Shown here piece by piece: positions 6,789 through 15,128 of a stretch of DNA of 55,817 nucleotides (position 1 is its first letter; every line of letters begins with the position of its first letter). The translations under genes were made by a program, and so were the position numbers. Source of the stretch: an uncultured Roseburia sp. (GTDB lineage: Bacteria > Bacillota > Clostridia > Lachnospirales > Lachnospiraceae). Below the pieces are notes generated by a model. It ran no database searches, was not told the DNA's origin, and worked only from the letters and a program-made list of their open reading frames with translations. The stretch is from contig CAMSQM010000017.1 in assembly GCA_947062675.1 (NCBI GenBank), forward strand, positions 1 through 55,817, given 5' to 3'.

Positions 6789-9700
6789 CTACAGCAGTTT
6801 AAAAACCGTTTCGGCCTTTTTCTGTATCTCATCGTATTCCTTCAGCTGTCGCACCAGCGCTTCCGTATCGCCCACAAGACGCCTGCGCAGCATTCTGTTA
6901 ATTCTGACATAGCGGTCCGGCATATTTCCTGAAGATCCTGTCCGCCTCTCCGGCGCGCTGCCGGAAGCTCCTTCATTTCCTGCGGCTTCGCAGTCCCACG
7001 GCTCTGCACCTGCAGACATCTCCGCCGCCCCCTCTCCCATCACGGCACAGCCGCTCTCTGTGAGATAAACGCCTCCCGGCCCTTCTTCCATGATATAGTA
7101 CTGCACAGTCTCCCCTGGAAACAAAAGAAACATTTTCACGAACAGCCCGCCGTACATCTCTTTCATCTCCTCCTCATGGAAATCCGCCTCTTTCTCCATG
7201 CGGAAATACATTGTGACATGCGCTCCGGCAGCCGCCGGATATGTGAGAAAATATTTATCCTGCAGACAGTATCTTTCCCCCAGCTCTTTTGGAAAGCTCC
7301 GGTAAAAATCAAAAAAGAGTCTGCGTCCGGTGTATGCGTCAAGAAGACGTTCCGCCGTCTTCCAGTGTTTTTCCTTCCATCCGCTCCCTGTGCCGGCAAT
7401 GGAAGCAAGGTACTTAAGAAGACCAAGGCTGCACGCTTCGTTCAGTTTCTGCCCTTCCAGATACCGCTGCCAGATCTGCAGAAATACATGTTCCGGCGCC
7501 ACGCGCCCTCTGGTCACATAACCGTGGGAAAACCACGACAGATATGCCATGCATACCCGCTCGCTTCCTCCTCCGGCATAATAATTTTCATATATCTGTT
7601 CCACATACGGGACATACTCTGCCGTGAAAAGCATCTGCGTCAGAATCCGCTCCTCCAGCGCCATTGTATCCGTTCCGAAACCGGAAGAAGCCTTCCAGAT
7701 CTCTGCCAGCATTTTTACCGCTCCCTGTGCATGGCTGCTGAGATAGCTGAGCATTACGTCATTATACTTTCCATGCCGGAATGTGTCGAGCGCAAATCCC
7801 AGGAGAAACGCATCCTCCTCTTCTCCATTTTCCGGAATGGCATAGCTTAAAATAAGCACGCGCGCAGAATCCGGCAGAAGTTCATAGCCGTATGTCCGTA
7901 TCAGCCTGCAGACATCCGCAAACATCCGGTTTTCCGTCATCAGTTCCAGCAAAAACCGCCTGTCTGAAGGTGCATATGGCTTTAAGTCCGCCTCCTGAAG
8001 ATATTTTGTCAGCAGCCTGTCCCGTCCGTCAGCTTTCCCACCGCGGAGTACCTGCAGCAGCTGCTCTGCGCGGCTTGTCTCATTCAGCTGCTCCAGTCCC
8101 AGAAGTGTTTTCAGATGTGCCTCGTCCTTTCTGGAAAACTCCTTTCCACCGCCGCTATAAAAATGATACAGAACATATTCCGCGCATTTCGGCATCAACG
8201 CAAAACAACTTTCCGCATACTGCGCCGGATCCATCATCGCCTCGTCGCGGTATGAAACACTGTCGATAAAACTATTGCCCCTGTTATCCTCCAGCACAAT
8301 GCAGTAATCATCCGTGAAGGAACGGTAATACGCGACACCGTTCACCAGCGGCACGACCTGCGTATCCTTCAGCTGTGCATGGCGGATCACCGCCCGCGCC
8401 ATTCCGCGGTCCCCACAGGTCAGCCTGCGCGTAAACAATACTCCCGCGAGAGCACGTGCCGTTTCCTCATAAATCCCACCGCTGCGCAGCAGCTCCTCAT
8501 AGATTACCACCAGATCATCGCTGATATGGCCGGCTTCCATCTGTCTGAGAGCAAACTCCCCGATTGTCTTTCTGTACTTCTGGTACAGCTTCGTCTGACG
8601 GGCACCTCCGGTAATAAGACCTGCATAAAGACGGGCTTTCTGCTGCCAGGGAAGGGTATTGTTGTACTGAAAATACATCTGTACCACTTTCGGGATATTT
8701 CCCGCATCCTCCCTGTCGGACGAGGCCAGGAAAGCTTCATAGAGACTGGTAATGCGCAATTCCCGCTTTACGCCAAGCGCATACCATTTGTGGCAGTCAG
8801 CGCCGAATTTCTGTCCTTTGATCAGATAACCACAAATTACCGAGAGCAGTTCATCCGACGGGTCCGACCCGTAATATTCTTCCAGGATCCGGTAAAGAAA
8901 CGGGTCAAACTCCCGCTTTCCCGGCACAATATTCATGACTGAAATGGCAATATCGCCAGAGAGCCCGCCCTGTTTTCTGCCCCAGTTGAGCACTTCCACG
9001 GCAAAGCGGTCCAGCCTTCCCAGCAGATATGGATCCTGCCAGACGAGATAATAAGCCTCCAGATAAAAATAAGGGCTTCTGTGCCCGGCCAGAACCCACG
9101 CCTCAATTGCCTTATATCGCTTCTGCGGCTGGCTGTAATACTCCTCCCTCACAAACAAAAGTATCCAGAAAAGCAGGGAACTCTCCGGATACCGGCAGAA
9201 CAGCTCCTCGATCTCCGCCGTCAGTCTGTCCACATAGGAAGGTTCACGTTCCATCAGCGTGCACAGATAGAGATAATATCCCCACACAGGCTTTTTGCTG
9301 CCTTTATATGCGCGCCTGAAATCATCCAGAATCCACGACGCCTCCTGCCGCTGACGGTTAATAATCAGCGCCTGCGCTTTCATCAGGGAATAGATCGCCA
9401 TTTCCGGCTCCATGGCCATCAGATGATCGAGTATCTCCACTGAGCGGTTAGCCCACACCCCCGTCACTATCCGCTTCAGGCGATAGTCCGTGTAGAGCGT
9501 CAGCAGACGTACCTTTCCCTCCTCCTTATCCCTGTGTGCGCTGATGCCTGTTTTCTCCCGCCGCAGCGCCTCCGACACACATACGGTAAACACAAGCTCC
9601 ATTCCCGCCATTCGGAAACGGATGCAGCCATAGTTCTTTCCAGCGTGAAGTGCCTCCCTGCGTATATCATATTCGTACCTGCAGCTGCTTCCGATAAAAT

Positions 9701-10433
9701 CCTCCGCCGTAAGCCGCCTTTTCTGAAGAACCAGAAACTCCGCGTCTGATGTCACCGTGATCTCAAAATAACCCCAGGTGTTTTTCCGCAGCTCAATTGT
9801 TTCACGGCGCGATTCCAGAAGTCCAAAGAATTCTGCCCCCGTTTCCCCGATCGAAAACTCCAGTTTTTTCTTTTTTCCTGCAGCCACCAGAAACTCCTCC
9901 AGCTTCTGATCTGTAATTCCTCCGTGCCGCATCCCCTCATACCAGAGCCGTTCTCTCACCTCTGTCTGAGAGAGGATATCACAGAACTTTTCCGAGTGAA
10001 ACAGCTTTCCGGCCTCCCGGAAGTTTTCCTTTGCAAGCGCAGTAAATTCATCGAGATTCCGGATTTTTCCGACTGTGGAATCAGGACACTGCCTTGTGAC
10101 GGACACGACAAACGGAAGGCTGTATTCTCCGCCGGGAGAGATCACTGTAAACTCTCCTTTCAGAATATTTCCTTCCTGAAAACCATAATTGTGGAACAGA
10201 TAACGTATCTGCACCTGCTCTCCCTCAAACTGCGGGTTCAGACATTCCATTCGCGGGTCAGAGGAGACGATCACGCCCCGCACCGGTTCCTGTTCCACGC
10301 CTGTGATGACAAATTTTCCGGCGGCGTCTGTCCCTTCCGCCGTCTCCACCAGCACAATGTCCTCCGAAAAAACGAGGAGCGGCTGACTATTCTCAAATAT
10401 TCCCATTGCAAGCTGCTGTATCCGTTTACGCAA
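6789..10433 (-). CDS. Giant beta-head/helical-repeat protein (DUF5717-like)
   Basis: A 1214-residue protein with no signal peptide or membrane span. Residues 1-330 look like two or more beta-sandwich units (VRGVIVSSDPRMECLNP; RYEYDIRREALHAGKNYGCIRF). Residues about 330-1000 are almost wholly helical with TPR/HEAT-like spacing (YLYLCTLMEREPSYVDRL, MYFQYNNTLPWQQKARLYAGL). About 1020-1120 is again beta-rich, and the end is an acidic, low-complexity linker plus a final helix. It resembles the DUF5717 family of Clostridia, function unknown. The start is a TTG at 10433 with a weak AGGTG site; ATG 10406 is an alternative. It is the first gene of the four-gene locus, divergent from the aminotransferase. 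I infer a scaffold for the Hsp70-like, TPR and membrane partners. Confidence 0.75.
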   Translation of the reverse strand: MRKRIQQLAMGIFENSQPLLVFSEDIVLVETAEGTDAAGKFVITGVEQEPVRGVIVSSDPRMECLNPQFEGEQVQIRYLFHNYGFQEGNILKGEFTVISPGGEYSLPFVVSVTRQCPDSTVGKIRNLDEFTALAKENFREAGKLFHSEKFCDILSQTEVRERLWYEGMRHGGITDQKLEEFLVAAGKKKKLEFSIGETGAEFFGLLESRRETIELRKNTWGYFEITVTSDAEFLVLQKRRLTAEDFIGSSCRYEYDIRREALHAGKNYGCIRFRMAGMELVFTVCVSEALRREKTGISAHRDKEEGKVRLLTLYTDYRLKRIVTGVWANRSVEILDHLMAMEPEMAIYSLMKAQALIINRQRQEASWILDDFRRAYKGSKKPVWGYYLYLCTLMEREPSYVDRLTAEIEELFCRYPESSLLFWILLFVREEYYSQPQKRYKAIEAWVLAGHRSPYFYLEAYYLVWQDPYLLGRLDRFAVEVLNWGRKQGGLSGDIAISVMNIVPGKREFDPFLYRILEEYYGSDPSDELLSVICGYLIKGQKFGADCHKWYALGVKRELRITSLYEAFLASSDREDAGNIPKVVQMYFQYNNTLPWQQKARLYAGLITGGARQTKLYQKYRKTIGEFALRQMEAGHISDDLVVIYEELLRSGGIYEETARALAGVLFTRRLTCGDRGMARAVIRHAQLKDTQVVPLVNGVAYYRSFTDDYCIVLEDNRGNSFIDSVSYRDEAMMDPAQYAESCFALMPKCAEYVLYHFYSGGGKEFSRKDEAHLKTLLGLEQLNETSRAEQLLQVLRGGKADGRDRLLTKYLQEADLKPYAPSDRRFLLELMTENRMFADVCRLIRTYGYELLPDSARVLILSYAIPENGEEEDAFLLGFALDTFRHGKYNDVMLSYLSSHAQGAVKMLAEIWKASSGFGTDTMALEERILTQMLFTAEYVPYVEQIYENYYAGGGSERVCMAYLSWFSHGYVTRGRVAPEHVFLQIWQRYLEGQKLNEACSLGLLKYLASIAGTGSGWKEKHWKTAERLLDAYTGRRLFFDFYRSFPKELGERYCLQDKYFLTYPAAAGAHVTMYFRMEKEADFHEEEMKEMYGGLFVKMFLLFPGETVQYYIMEEGPGGVYLTESGCAVMGEGAAEMSAGAEPWDCEAAGNEGASGSAPERRTGSSGNMPDRYVRINRMLRRRLVGDTEALVRQLKEYDEIQKKAETVFKLL

Positions 10434-10469
10434 ATTGACACCTGCTTTTCTCTGTATTCATTCCCTGTA

Positions 10470-10497
10470 TTGCAATTTCAGATATTCTGTTTATAAT
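10470..10497 (+). promoter_or_regulatory. Sigma-A type promoter of the aminotransferase gene
   Basis: TTGCAA (10470-10475), a 16-base spacer and TATAAT (10492-10497). Transcription would begin near 10504, about 45 bases before the ATG, with a good CCGGAGGAG ribosome site in between. A second TATAAT at 10513-10518 has no matching -35. Confidence 0.6.
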
Positions 10498-10548
10498 GAA
10501 AAAGAAACAATTTATAATAGATTATAAACGAATCCGGAGGAGTAATCA

Positions 10549-11640
10549 ATGATAAAACACAAAGACCATTTTCATGGAAGCGACCTGGAAAAAATAGAAG
10601 AAATCTATGGAATCCGCAAGGAGGAGATTGTAAGCTTTTCCGCGAATGTAAATCCACTCGGTGTCTCCCCGCTTCTTCGCGCCACACTCGCGGAGCAGAT
10701 TGATGCCATCACCACCTACCCCGACCGGGAATACACCTCACTTCGCCGCTGTATCGCGCAGTACTGCGGAACAGACCCCGAAAATGTCATCGTCGGAAAT
10801 GGTTCCACGGAGCTGATTTCCCTGTTCATTCAGATAGAACACCCGAAAAAAGCGCTGGTCGTGGGCCCGACCTATTCCGAATATGAGCGGGAAATATCTC
10901 TGGGCGGCGGAACGACACTTTATTATCCGTTGCGGGAAAAAGACAGTTTCCGCCTCAATCCGGAACACTTTATCTCCTGCCTGAATGAGAGCATCGGGCT
11001 TCTCGTGATCTGCAATCCGAACAATCCGACTTCCTCCAGCATCACACGGAAAGAGATGCGCTCCATTCTTGACGCCTGCAAACAGCACGATATTTACGTC
11101 ATGGTGGACGAGACCTATGTGGAATTTGCCGACAACATGGAAGAGATTTCCGCCATACCGCTCACAAATTACTATAATAATGTAATGATTCTGCGCGGGA
11201 CATCCAAATTTTTTGCGGCTCCCGGACTGCGCTTAGGGTACGCAGTGACCGGAAACCGGGATCTGGTCAAAGCTGTCAATACCCGCAAAAATCCGTGGAC
11301 GATCAGTTCTCTGGCCGTCGCCGCCGGGGAAACCATGTTCCGTGACACGGACTATATCCGGGAAACGCGAAAGCTGATCTCTGCCGAACGGACGCGCATC
11401 TATGATCTGTTCTCAGAGCACTCCGGATTCAAGGTATATCAACCGAGCGGAAATTTCATCCTGGCACGGATTCTGACAGAAGACCTCACCTCCATGGACC
11501 TCTTTGAGCGCGCAATCCGCGAAAAAATGATGATACGCGACTGTTCATCATTTCCGTTTCTGGACAATAAATATATCCGTTTCTGTTTTATGAAGCCGGA
11601 GGATAATGACAGACTGACACGCTGTCTGATGAGAAACTGA
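10549..11640 (+). CDS. PLP-dependent aminotransferase, CobD/HisC-like
   Basis: A 363-residue fold-type I PLP enzyme. It opens with HFHGSDLEKIEEIYGI and SFSANVNPLG, the pattern of threonine-phosphate decarboxylase CobD (HGG..., DFSANINPLG), continues with VGNGSTELI (82-90), NPNNPT (156-161), MVDETYVEF (185-193) and the PLP lysine in TSKFFAAPGLRLGY (Lys220, Arg228). CobD makes aminopropanol phosphate for the cobalamin lower loop; HisC makes histidinol phosphate from imidazole-acetol phosphate. The two are close relatives and sequence alone does not settle the substrate. No cob, cbi or his gene lies nearby and it is transcribed alone. The ATG at 10549 follows GGAGGAG. Confidence 0.8.
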   Translation: MIKHKDHFHGSDLEKIEEIYGIRKEEIVSFSANVNPLGVSPLLRATLAEQIDAITTYPDREYTSLRRCIAQYCGTDPENVIVGNGSTELISLFIQIEHPKKALVVGPTYSEYEREISLGGGTTLYYPLREKDSFRLNPEHFISCLNESIGLLVICNPNNPTSSSITRKEMRSILDACKQHDIYVMVDETYVEFADNMEEISAIPLTNYYNNVMILRGTSKFFAAPGLRLGYAVTGNRDLVKAVNTRKNPWTISSLAVAAGETMFRDTDYIRETRKLISAERTRIYDLFSEHSGFKVYQPSGNFILARILTEDLTSMDLFERAIREKMMIRDCSSFPFLDNKYIRFCFMKPEDNDRLTRCLMRN

Positions 11641-11651
11641 AACTGTCATGG

Positions 11652-11674
11652 GCCGGGAGTTCTGTCCTCCCGGC
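11652..11674. terminator. Hairpin between convergent genes
   Basis: GCCGGGAG (11652-11659), a 7-base loop and CTCCCGGC (11667-11674) lie between the aminotransferase stop and the end of the flagellar operon, which converge here. The T-rich tail (TCCTGTTC) on the plus side is weak. It could end transcription from both sides. Confidence 0.6.
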
Positions 11675-11697
11675 TCCTGTTCAGATCCCCGGAAAAA

Positions 11698-12441
11698 TCA
11701 GTACCTCACCGGCCCATCACGCAGAATATCTGCAACTTCTTCCATCGAAAGCCCGTACGGAATCTCATATTCCCCGGTACTCATACTTGTCGCATATCCA
11801 AGCTCAAAAAGATGTTTGCGAAGCGACTCCGCATCACTGATCACATCGTTCGCCGCAAGTCTCTCACAGATCGTACGGCACACATCCCCGCGCTCAATCA
11901 CAAGATGATAAAACTCACCCGGCGGATCCTCCGCGGAAGTACCGGCCCCGCTGCCCTGGGTACTTCCCGTGGTATCTCCGCCTGAGGTGCCCTGTGTACC
12001 GTCATCTCCGTCATCTCCGGAATCTCCCGTCCCGTCAGGGCTTCCCTGCACGCCCGCCGGATCGCCTGTCCCGGAAACTCCGTCAGGAGCATTCTGTGCA
12101 TCGCCCGCAGCCCCGTCAGGGCTTCCCTGCGCTCCCGCCGGATTGCCTGTCCCTGCCGTTCCTCCGTCTTCATCCGGCTTTGCCGGATCTGTCAGATTTT
12201 CTCCGAGCGCAGCTCCGCCGTCATCTCCTGTCAGATTTCCTTTATTTCCATCCGTATCATCTATTCCCGGAAGACCACCCGCATCACTCTTCTCCTGCAT
12301 CACCATGCCAAGGCGGGAAGCTCTCTCTATAATCTCTTCATCCGAAAGGGATGAACCTTTCCGTGAAAAACCGATCATCAGTATGATTGTTGTGATAATA
12401 ATACCGATTCCCAGCCCACGCAGATAGTATTTTAATTTCAC
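11698..12441 (-). CDS. Membrane-anchored protein with MltG/YceG-type LysM-like domain
   Basis: A 247-residue protein. One N-terminal membrane span (YYLRGLGIGIIITTIILMIG) is followed by a short helix, a 120-residue Gly/Asp/Thr/Ser-rich disordered linker with repeated GSPDG and GDPAG units, and a C-terminal domain of about 70 residues: HLVIERGDVCRTICERLAAND ... TGEYEIPYGLSMEEVADIL. That ending resembles the LysM-like part of endolytic transglycosylase MltG; the catalytic transglycosylase domain is absent, so enzyme activity is unlikely. The GTG start overlaps the stop of the swrB-like gene (GTGA). It is the last gene of the fla/che operon. I infer a cell-wall binding role outside the membrane, possibly linked to flagellar passage through peptidoglycan. 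Confidence 0.7.
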   Translation of the reverse strand: MKLKYYLRGLGIGIIITTIILMIGFSRKGSSLSDEEIIERASRLGMVMQEKSDAGGLPGIDDTDGNKGNLTGDDGGAALGENLTDPAKPDEDGGTAGTGNPAGAQGSPDGAAGDAQNAPDGVSGTGDPAGVQGSPDGTGDSGDDGDDGTQGTSGGDTTGSTQGSGAGTSAEDPPGEFYHLVIERGDVCRTICERLAANDVISDAESLRKHLFELGYATSMSTGEYEIPYGLSMEEVADILRDGPVRY

Positions 12442-13166
12442 GTGTTTCCTTCCCCTCTGTAAAGTCCGATCACCAGTCTCACCTCACCAACGCCCAGCCC
12501 GAGCTTTCTCGCGATCTCCACCTCGCTGTGCCCGTCCCTGTGCAGAACCAGGATCTCCTCGTTGTGATTGTCCTTTCCAAAAACAGATGCCGCCGTCGGC
12601 GCGCCGGCAGATTCTGTCTGTACTGTTGCCGCAGATTCCGTCTTCGGCATCTGCTCCGTCGTCTCCGGGGAAAGTTCTTCTCTCCCGCGTTCCTCCTCCC
12701 GCACCCGTCCGGACGCAGCTGCCGGTGCGCTGCCGCCACCGGCGCGGATACGCTCCTGCAGATTGCGGATATCCGACGCCAGATGCTGCAGATCTGACGC
12801 CATTCCCGTCATCTCCGAATGTTTATCGTTGAGCATGCTGTAGAGAAACATGATTTCATTGTGCGACTTATTCATATCCTGGATCACGGTATCCGAGTAC
12901 TCGCTGATGGCCATAATCTTCTCATTTGTCTCTTTTTCCAGCGCCCGGTCGACCTTATCCGACACCATTTCAATGCGCTTCTCAATAGCCTCATCGACTC
13001 TTGGAACTGCGTTTTTCAATCCCTTGTCAATGATTTTCTGAAGTTCACCTTCACTGAGTTCCGCAATCTGTTTCAATTCCGAGGGAGATAATTTTTCCGC
13101 GATAAAAAAGCTTCCGACCATAAAAATGCAGCCTGCCAGAAGCAGTATTATTTCTATTCCAGTCAT
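12438..13166 (-). CDS. SwrB-like protein (DUF6115-type), flagellar assembly factor
   Basis: A 242-residue protein: an N-terminal membrane span (IEIILLLAGCIFMVGSFFIA), a long coiled coil (about residues 30-145), an Ala/Glu-rich linker and a C-terminal helix-turn-helix-like end (EEILVLHRDGHSEVEIARKLGLGVGEVRLVIGLY). B. subtilis SwrB, also encoded just after sigD in the fla/che operon, has the same plan (membrane span, coiled coil, LHEQGKSAEDIAKxL-type end) and promotes flagellar type III export activation. Homology is inferred from plan, position and the C-terminal motif. The ATG is at 13166 and the stop overlaps the next gene's GTG. DUF6115 is the name I recall for this family. Confidence 0.7.
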   Translation of the reverse strand: MTGIEIILLLAGCIFMVGSFFIAEKLSPSELKQIAELSEGELQKIIDKGLKNAVPRVDEAIEKRIEMVSDKVDRALEKETNEKIMAISEYSDTVIQDMNKSHNEIMFLYSMLNDKHSEMTGMASDLQHLASDIRNLQERIRAGGGSAPAAASGRVREEERGREELSPETTEQMPKTESAATVQTESAGAPTAASVFGKDNHNEEILVLHRDGHSEVEIARKLGLGVGEVRLVIGLYRGEGNT

Positions 13167-13176
13167 ATATTTCCCC

Positions 13177-13512
13177 TTATATTTTCATATCAAAGCTAGA
13201 GCCTCTGCCCTTGAAAAAGACCTTTCCCTCGCTCTCCGGTTCCCCGTCCTGCTCCTCATCCCGCTTCTTTTTCTTCTTCCGGTTGTCCTCATAGCTGTTG
13301 CTGCCCTTTTCCCTGGCATCATAACGATAGCCGTCATTCTCTTTTTTCCCGGTCTGCTGAACCTGATGGGGAAGATTTTCCTCCTCTTTCTGCTGATGAA
13401 CCGAGATATTATGCTGTTCGACAACAGGCTTATTTTCTTCCTGATGCTTCATATTTCCAATATCCTGTGTCCGCTGAATCATTCCACTCATATCAACCGG
13501 CCTGATCGACAT
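13177..13512 (-). CDS. Disordered small protein of the fla/che operon
   Basis: A 111-residue, strongly hydrophilic protein not assigned to a family. The N-terminus (SIRPVDMSGMIQRTQDIGNMK) looks like a defined helix; residues 40-95 are low-complexity Gln/Glu/Lys/Arg with KKKKKR; it ends with GSSFDMKI, a short tail that may be a binding motif. No signal peptide or membrane span. The ATG follows GTGAGGG. It sits between sigD and the swrB-like gene. I recall similar proteins at this place in other Lachnospiraceae but cannot verify it. A role as a sigma-factor partner or export-related adaptor would be a guess. Confidence 0.7.
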   Translation of the reverse strand: MSIRPVDMSGMIQRTQDIGNMKHQEENKPVVEQHNISVHQQKEEENLPHQVQQTGKKENDGYRYDAREKGSNSYEDNRKKKKKRDEEQDGEPESEGKVFFKGRGSSFDMKI

Positions 13513-13549
13513 CCCTCACCGCACCTCGCTCTCCATACGCTTCCTTTTC

Positions 13550-14314
13550 TCAGTCTGTCAGAATCCCCATATAGCTTCCCATTTTCCGGCGCATTTTAAG
13601 CAGCGCTTTTGTGTGAAGCTGGGATACTCTTGACTCCGATACTTCAAGAATATTGCTGATTTCCTTTAGGGTGAGATCCTCATAATAATACAGAAGAATC
13701 ACCCTGCGCTCTTTCTCGGTCAGAAGCTCCATTGTCTCACCGAGAACTTTCTTTAATTCTTCCTCCTGTATGGACTCCTCCGGCTGCACAAAATGGGAAT
13801 TATTCCTGGCATCCATCACAGGCTCGCCGCCCTGTTCCACAAATTCATTGAGTGAAACCACATTTGTCACTTTCAGCTGGGACTGCCATTCATTCAGCTC
13901 CGTCTCTGCGATACCGAGTTCCCGCGCAACCTCCTCATCGGATGCATTTCTGCCGGTCTGTGTCTCAATCCGCTTGACTGCCTCCTCGATCTTTTTCTGC
14001 TTCTGCCGGACGGTCCTGGGAATCCAGTCCATCTTGCGGATCTGGTCCAGAATAGATCCCCGGATCCGCAGACTCGCATACGTCTCAAACTTAACGTCCT
14101 TGGACGGATCAAATTTATCAATCGCATCAATGAGACCGAATATACCGTAGCTCACCAGATCTTCATACTCCACATTATACCCAAGGTACATGCTAAGCCT
14201 TCCGGCAACGACTTTGACAAGCGGTGCGTATTCCGTGATCAGCTTTTCGCGCAGCAACGGGGATGGATTCTTCTGATAATCTCCCCATAACTTTTCTCTA
14301 TCGACCGTTTTCAT
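13550..14314 (-). CDS. fliA: Flagellar sigma-28 factor SigD/FliA
   Basis: A 254-residue sigma-70-family factor of the FliA/WhiG class. Region 2 contains EYEDLVSYGIFGLIDAIDKFDP and KFETYASLRIRGSILDQIR (about 49-92). Region 3 has RNASDEEVARELGI, and region 4 the helix-turn-helix LTLKEISNILEVSESRVSQLH (about 213-233). It directs RNA polymerase to late flagellar and chemotaxis promoters, such as flagellin. As in B. subtilis it lies near the 3' end of the fla/che operon, so its level depends on how far transcription runs along more than 30 kb. No anti-sigma gene flgM is in the window. The ATG follows GTGGGGGC. Confidence 0.97.
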   Translation of the reverse strand: MKTVDREKLWGDYQKNPSPLLREKLITEYAPLVKVVAGRLSMYLGYNVEYEDLVSYGIFGLIDAIDKFDPSKDVKFETYASLRIRGSILDQIRKMDWIPRTVRQKQKKIEEAVKRIETQTGRNASDEEVARELGIAETELNEWQSQLKVTNVVSLNEFVEQGGEPVMDARNNSHFVQPEESIQEEELKKVLGETMELLTEKERRVILLYYYEDLTLKEISNILEVSESRVSQLHTKALLKMRRKMGSYMGILTD

Positions 14315-14341
14315 ATGAAGCCCCCACGTTCCAGTTTGCTG

Positions 14342-14617
14342 TTACTGCTGTTCTTCCTCTTTCTCTTCTTCTCCGCCGTTCTCTTCTTCCTTCGCTCCGG
14401 CTTCTTCTTCACCATCCGTGGTTTCTTCTTCCTGTTTTAACGGGAAATTGATGTCCAGCACAATCTTAACAATGCATCCGAGCAGATAAAATCCTACCAG
14501 GACAGCAAGGAGCATCTTTGTAAATTCTACCGTATCCAGACGCCCCGCAATCCCCGCAATACAGGCAACGAGTCCTGCTGTCAGCATGACCAGTGCAGGT
14601 ATTGGTTTTGTTTTCAT
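14342..14617 (-). CDS. Small membrane protein with acidic tail
   Basis: A 91-residue protein with two membrane spans (IPALVMLTAGLVACIAGIAG and MLLAVLVGFYLLGCIVKIVL) and a C-terminal tail of about 30 residues made mostly of Glu, Gly and Lys. No known family recognised. The ATG follows GGTGGAGA. It lies between cheD and sigD in the operon, co-directional with both. Size and layout suggest a membrane adaptor; the tail may be partly an expanded GAA/GAG codon tract. B. subtilis has no equivalent gene here that I know of. Confidence 0.7.
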   Translation of the reverse strand: MKTKPIPALVMLTAGLVACIAGIAGRLDTVEFTKMLLAVLVGFYLLGCIVKIVLDINFPLKQEEETTDGEEEAGAKEEENGGEEEKEEEQQ

Positions 14618-14629
14618 CTAAATCTCCAC

Positions 14630-15115
14630 CTAAATAATCTTTAACGGTTTTCCGACCGATTTGATATGAAACTCACCGGTTTCACAGTGCAGCTCCACCG
14701 TTCTCCCGTAATTGAGTCCCGTTTCCTCCGCCACCAGACGGATCCCCAACTGTTTTAAAATCGCCTTTGCAGCCTCGGCATTCCTTGCACCGATATTGCC
14801 AACCTCGGACAGACCGCTGACCTCAAACATTTTCGCGCCTCCGGCTATCTTTGCCACCAGCCTCCGCTTATTCGCGCCGGCCGCCACAACACGCCGGAGC
14901 AGCTCATTGATTCCCGTATCTGCAAACTTTGCAATATTACTGTTATTTCTCACCTTTGTACTGTCAGGAAGCATATAGTGGACCATGCCCCCTACTTTTG
15001 TAACCGGGTCATAAAAAACAAGTCCGATACAGGAACCCAGCCCCAGAGTTGTGATGACGTCAGGGGCTTTGCATATGTTCAGATCCGCCATGCCCACTTT
15101 TATGACTTTACTCAT
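14630..15115 (-). CDS. cheD: Chemoreceptor glutamine deamidase CheD
   Basis: A 161-residue CheD. The catalytic triad is visible: Cys29 in LGLGSCIGL, His46 in GGMVHYMLP and a threonine in the ITTLG segment (Thr23). IAGGAKMF and GARNAEA follow as in the family. CheD deamidates glutamines on chemoreceptors and, in Gram-positives, binds CheC, raising its CheY-P phosphatase activity. The ATG at 15115 was chosen because GGGGAGAGAGG lies directly upstream; the open frame extends to 15166 inside cheC without family-like residues. It follows cheC by 13 bases, matching their paired function. Confidence 0.95.
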   Translation of the reverse strand: MSKVIKVGMADLNICKAPDVITTLGLGSCIGLVFYDPVTKVGGMVHYMLPDSTKVRNNSNIAKFADTGINELLRRVVAAGANKRRLVAKIAGGAKMFEVSGLSEVGNIGARNAEAAKAILKQLGIRLVAEETGLNYGRTVELHCETGEFHIKSVGKPLKII

Positions 15116-15128
15116 ATCCTCTCTCCCC

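Noticed and set aside
11969-12427. Plus-strand open frames with Pro/Ser-rich repeats opposite the MltG-like gene
   Set aside because: They mirror the Gly/Asp/Thr-rich linker of the minus-strand gene, which has a membrane anchor, coupled start and C-terminal domain.
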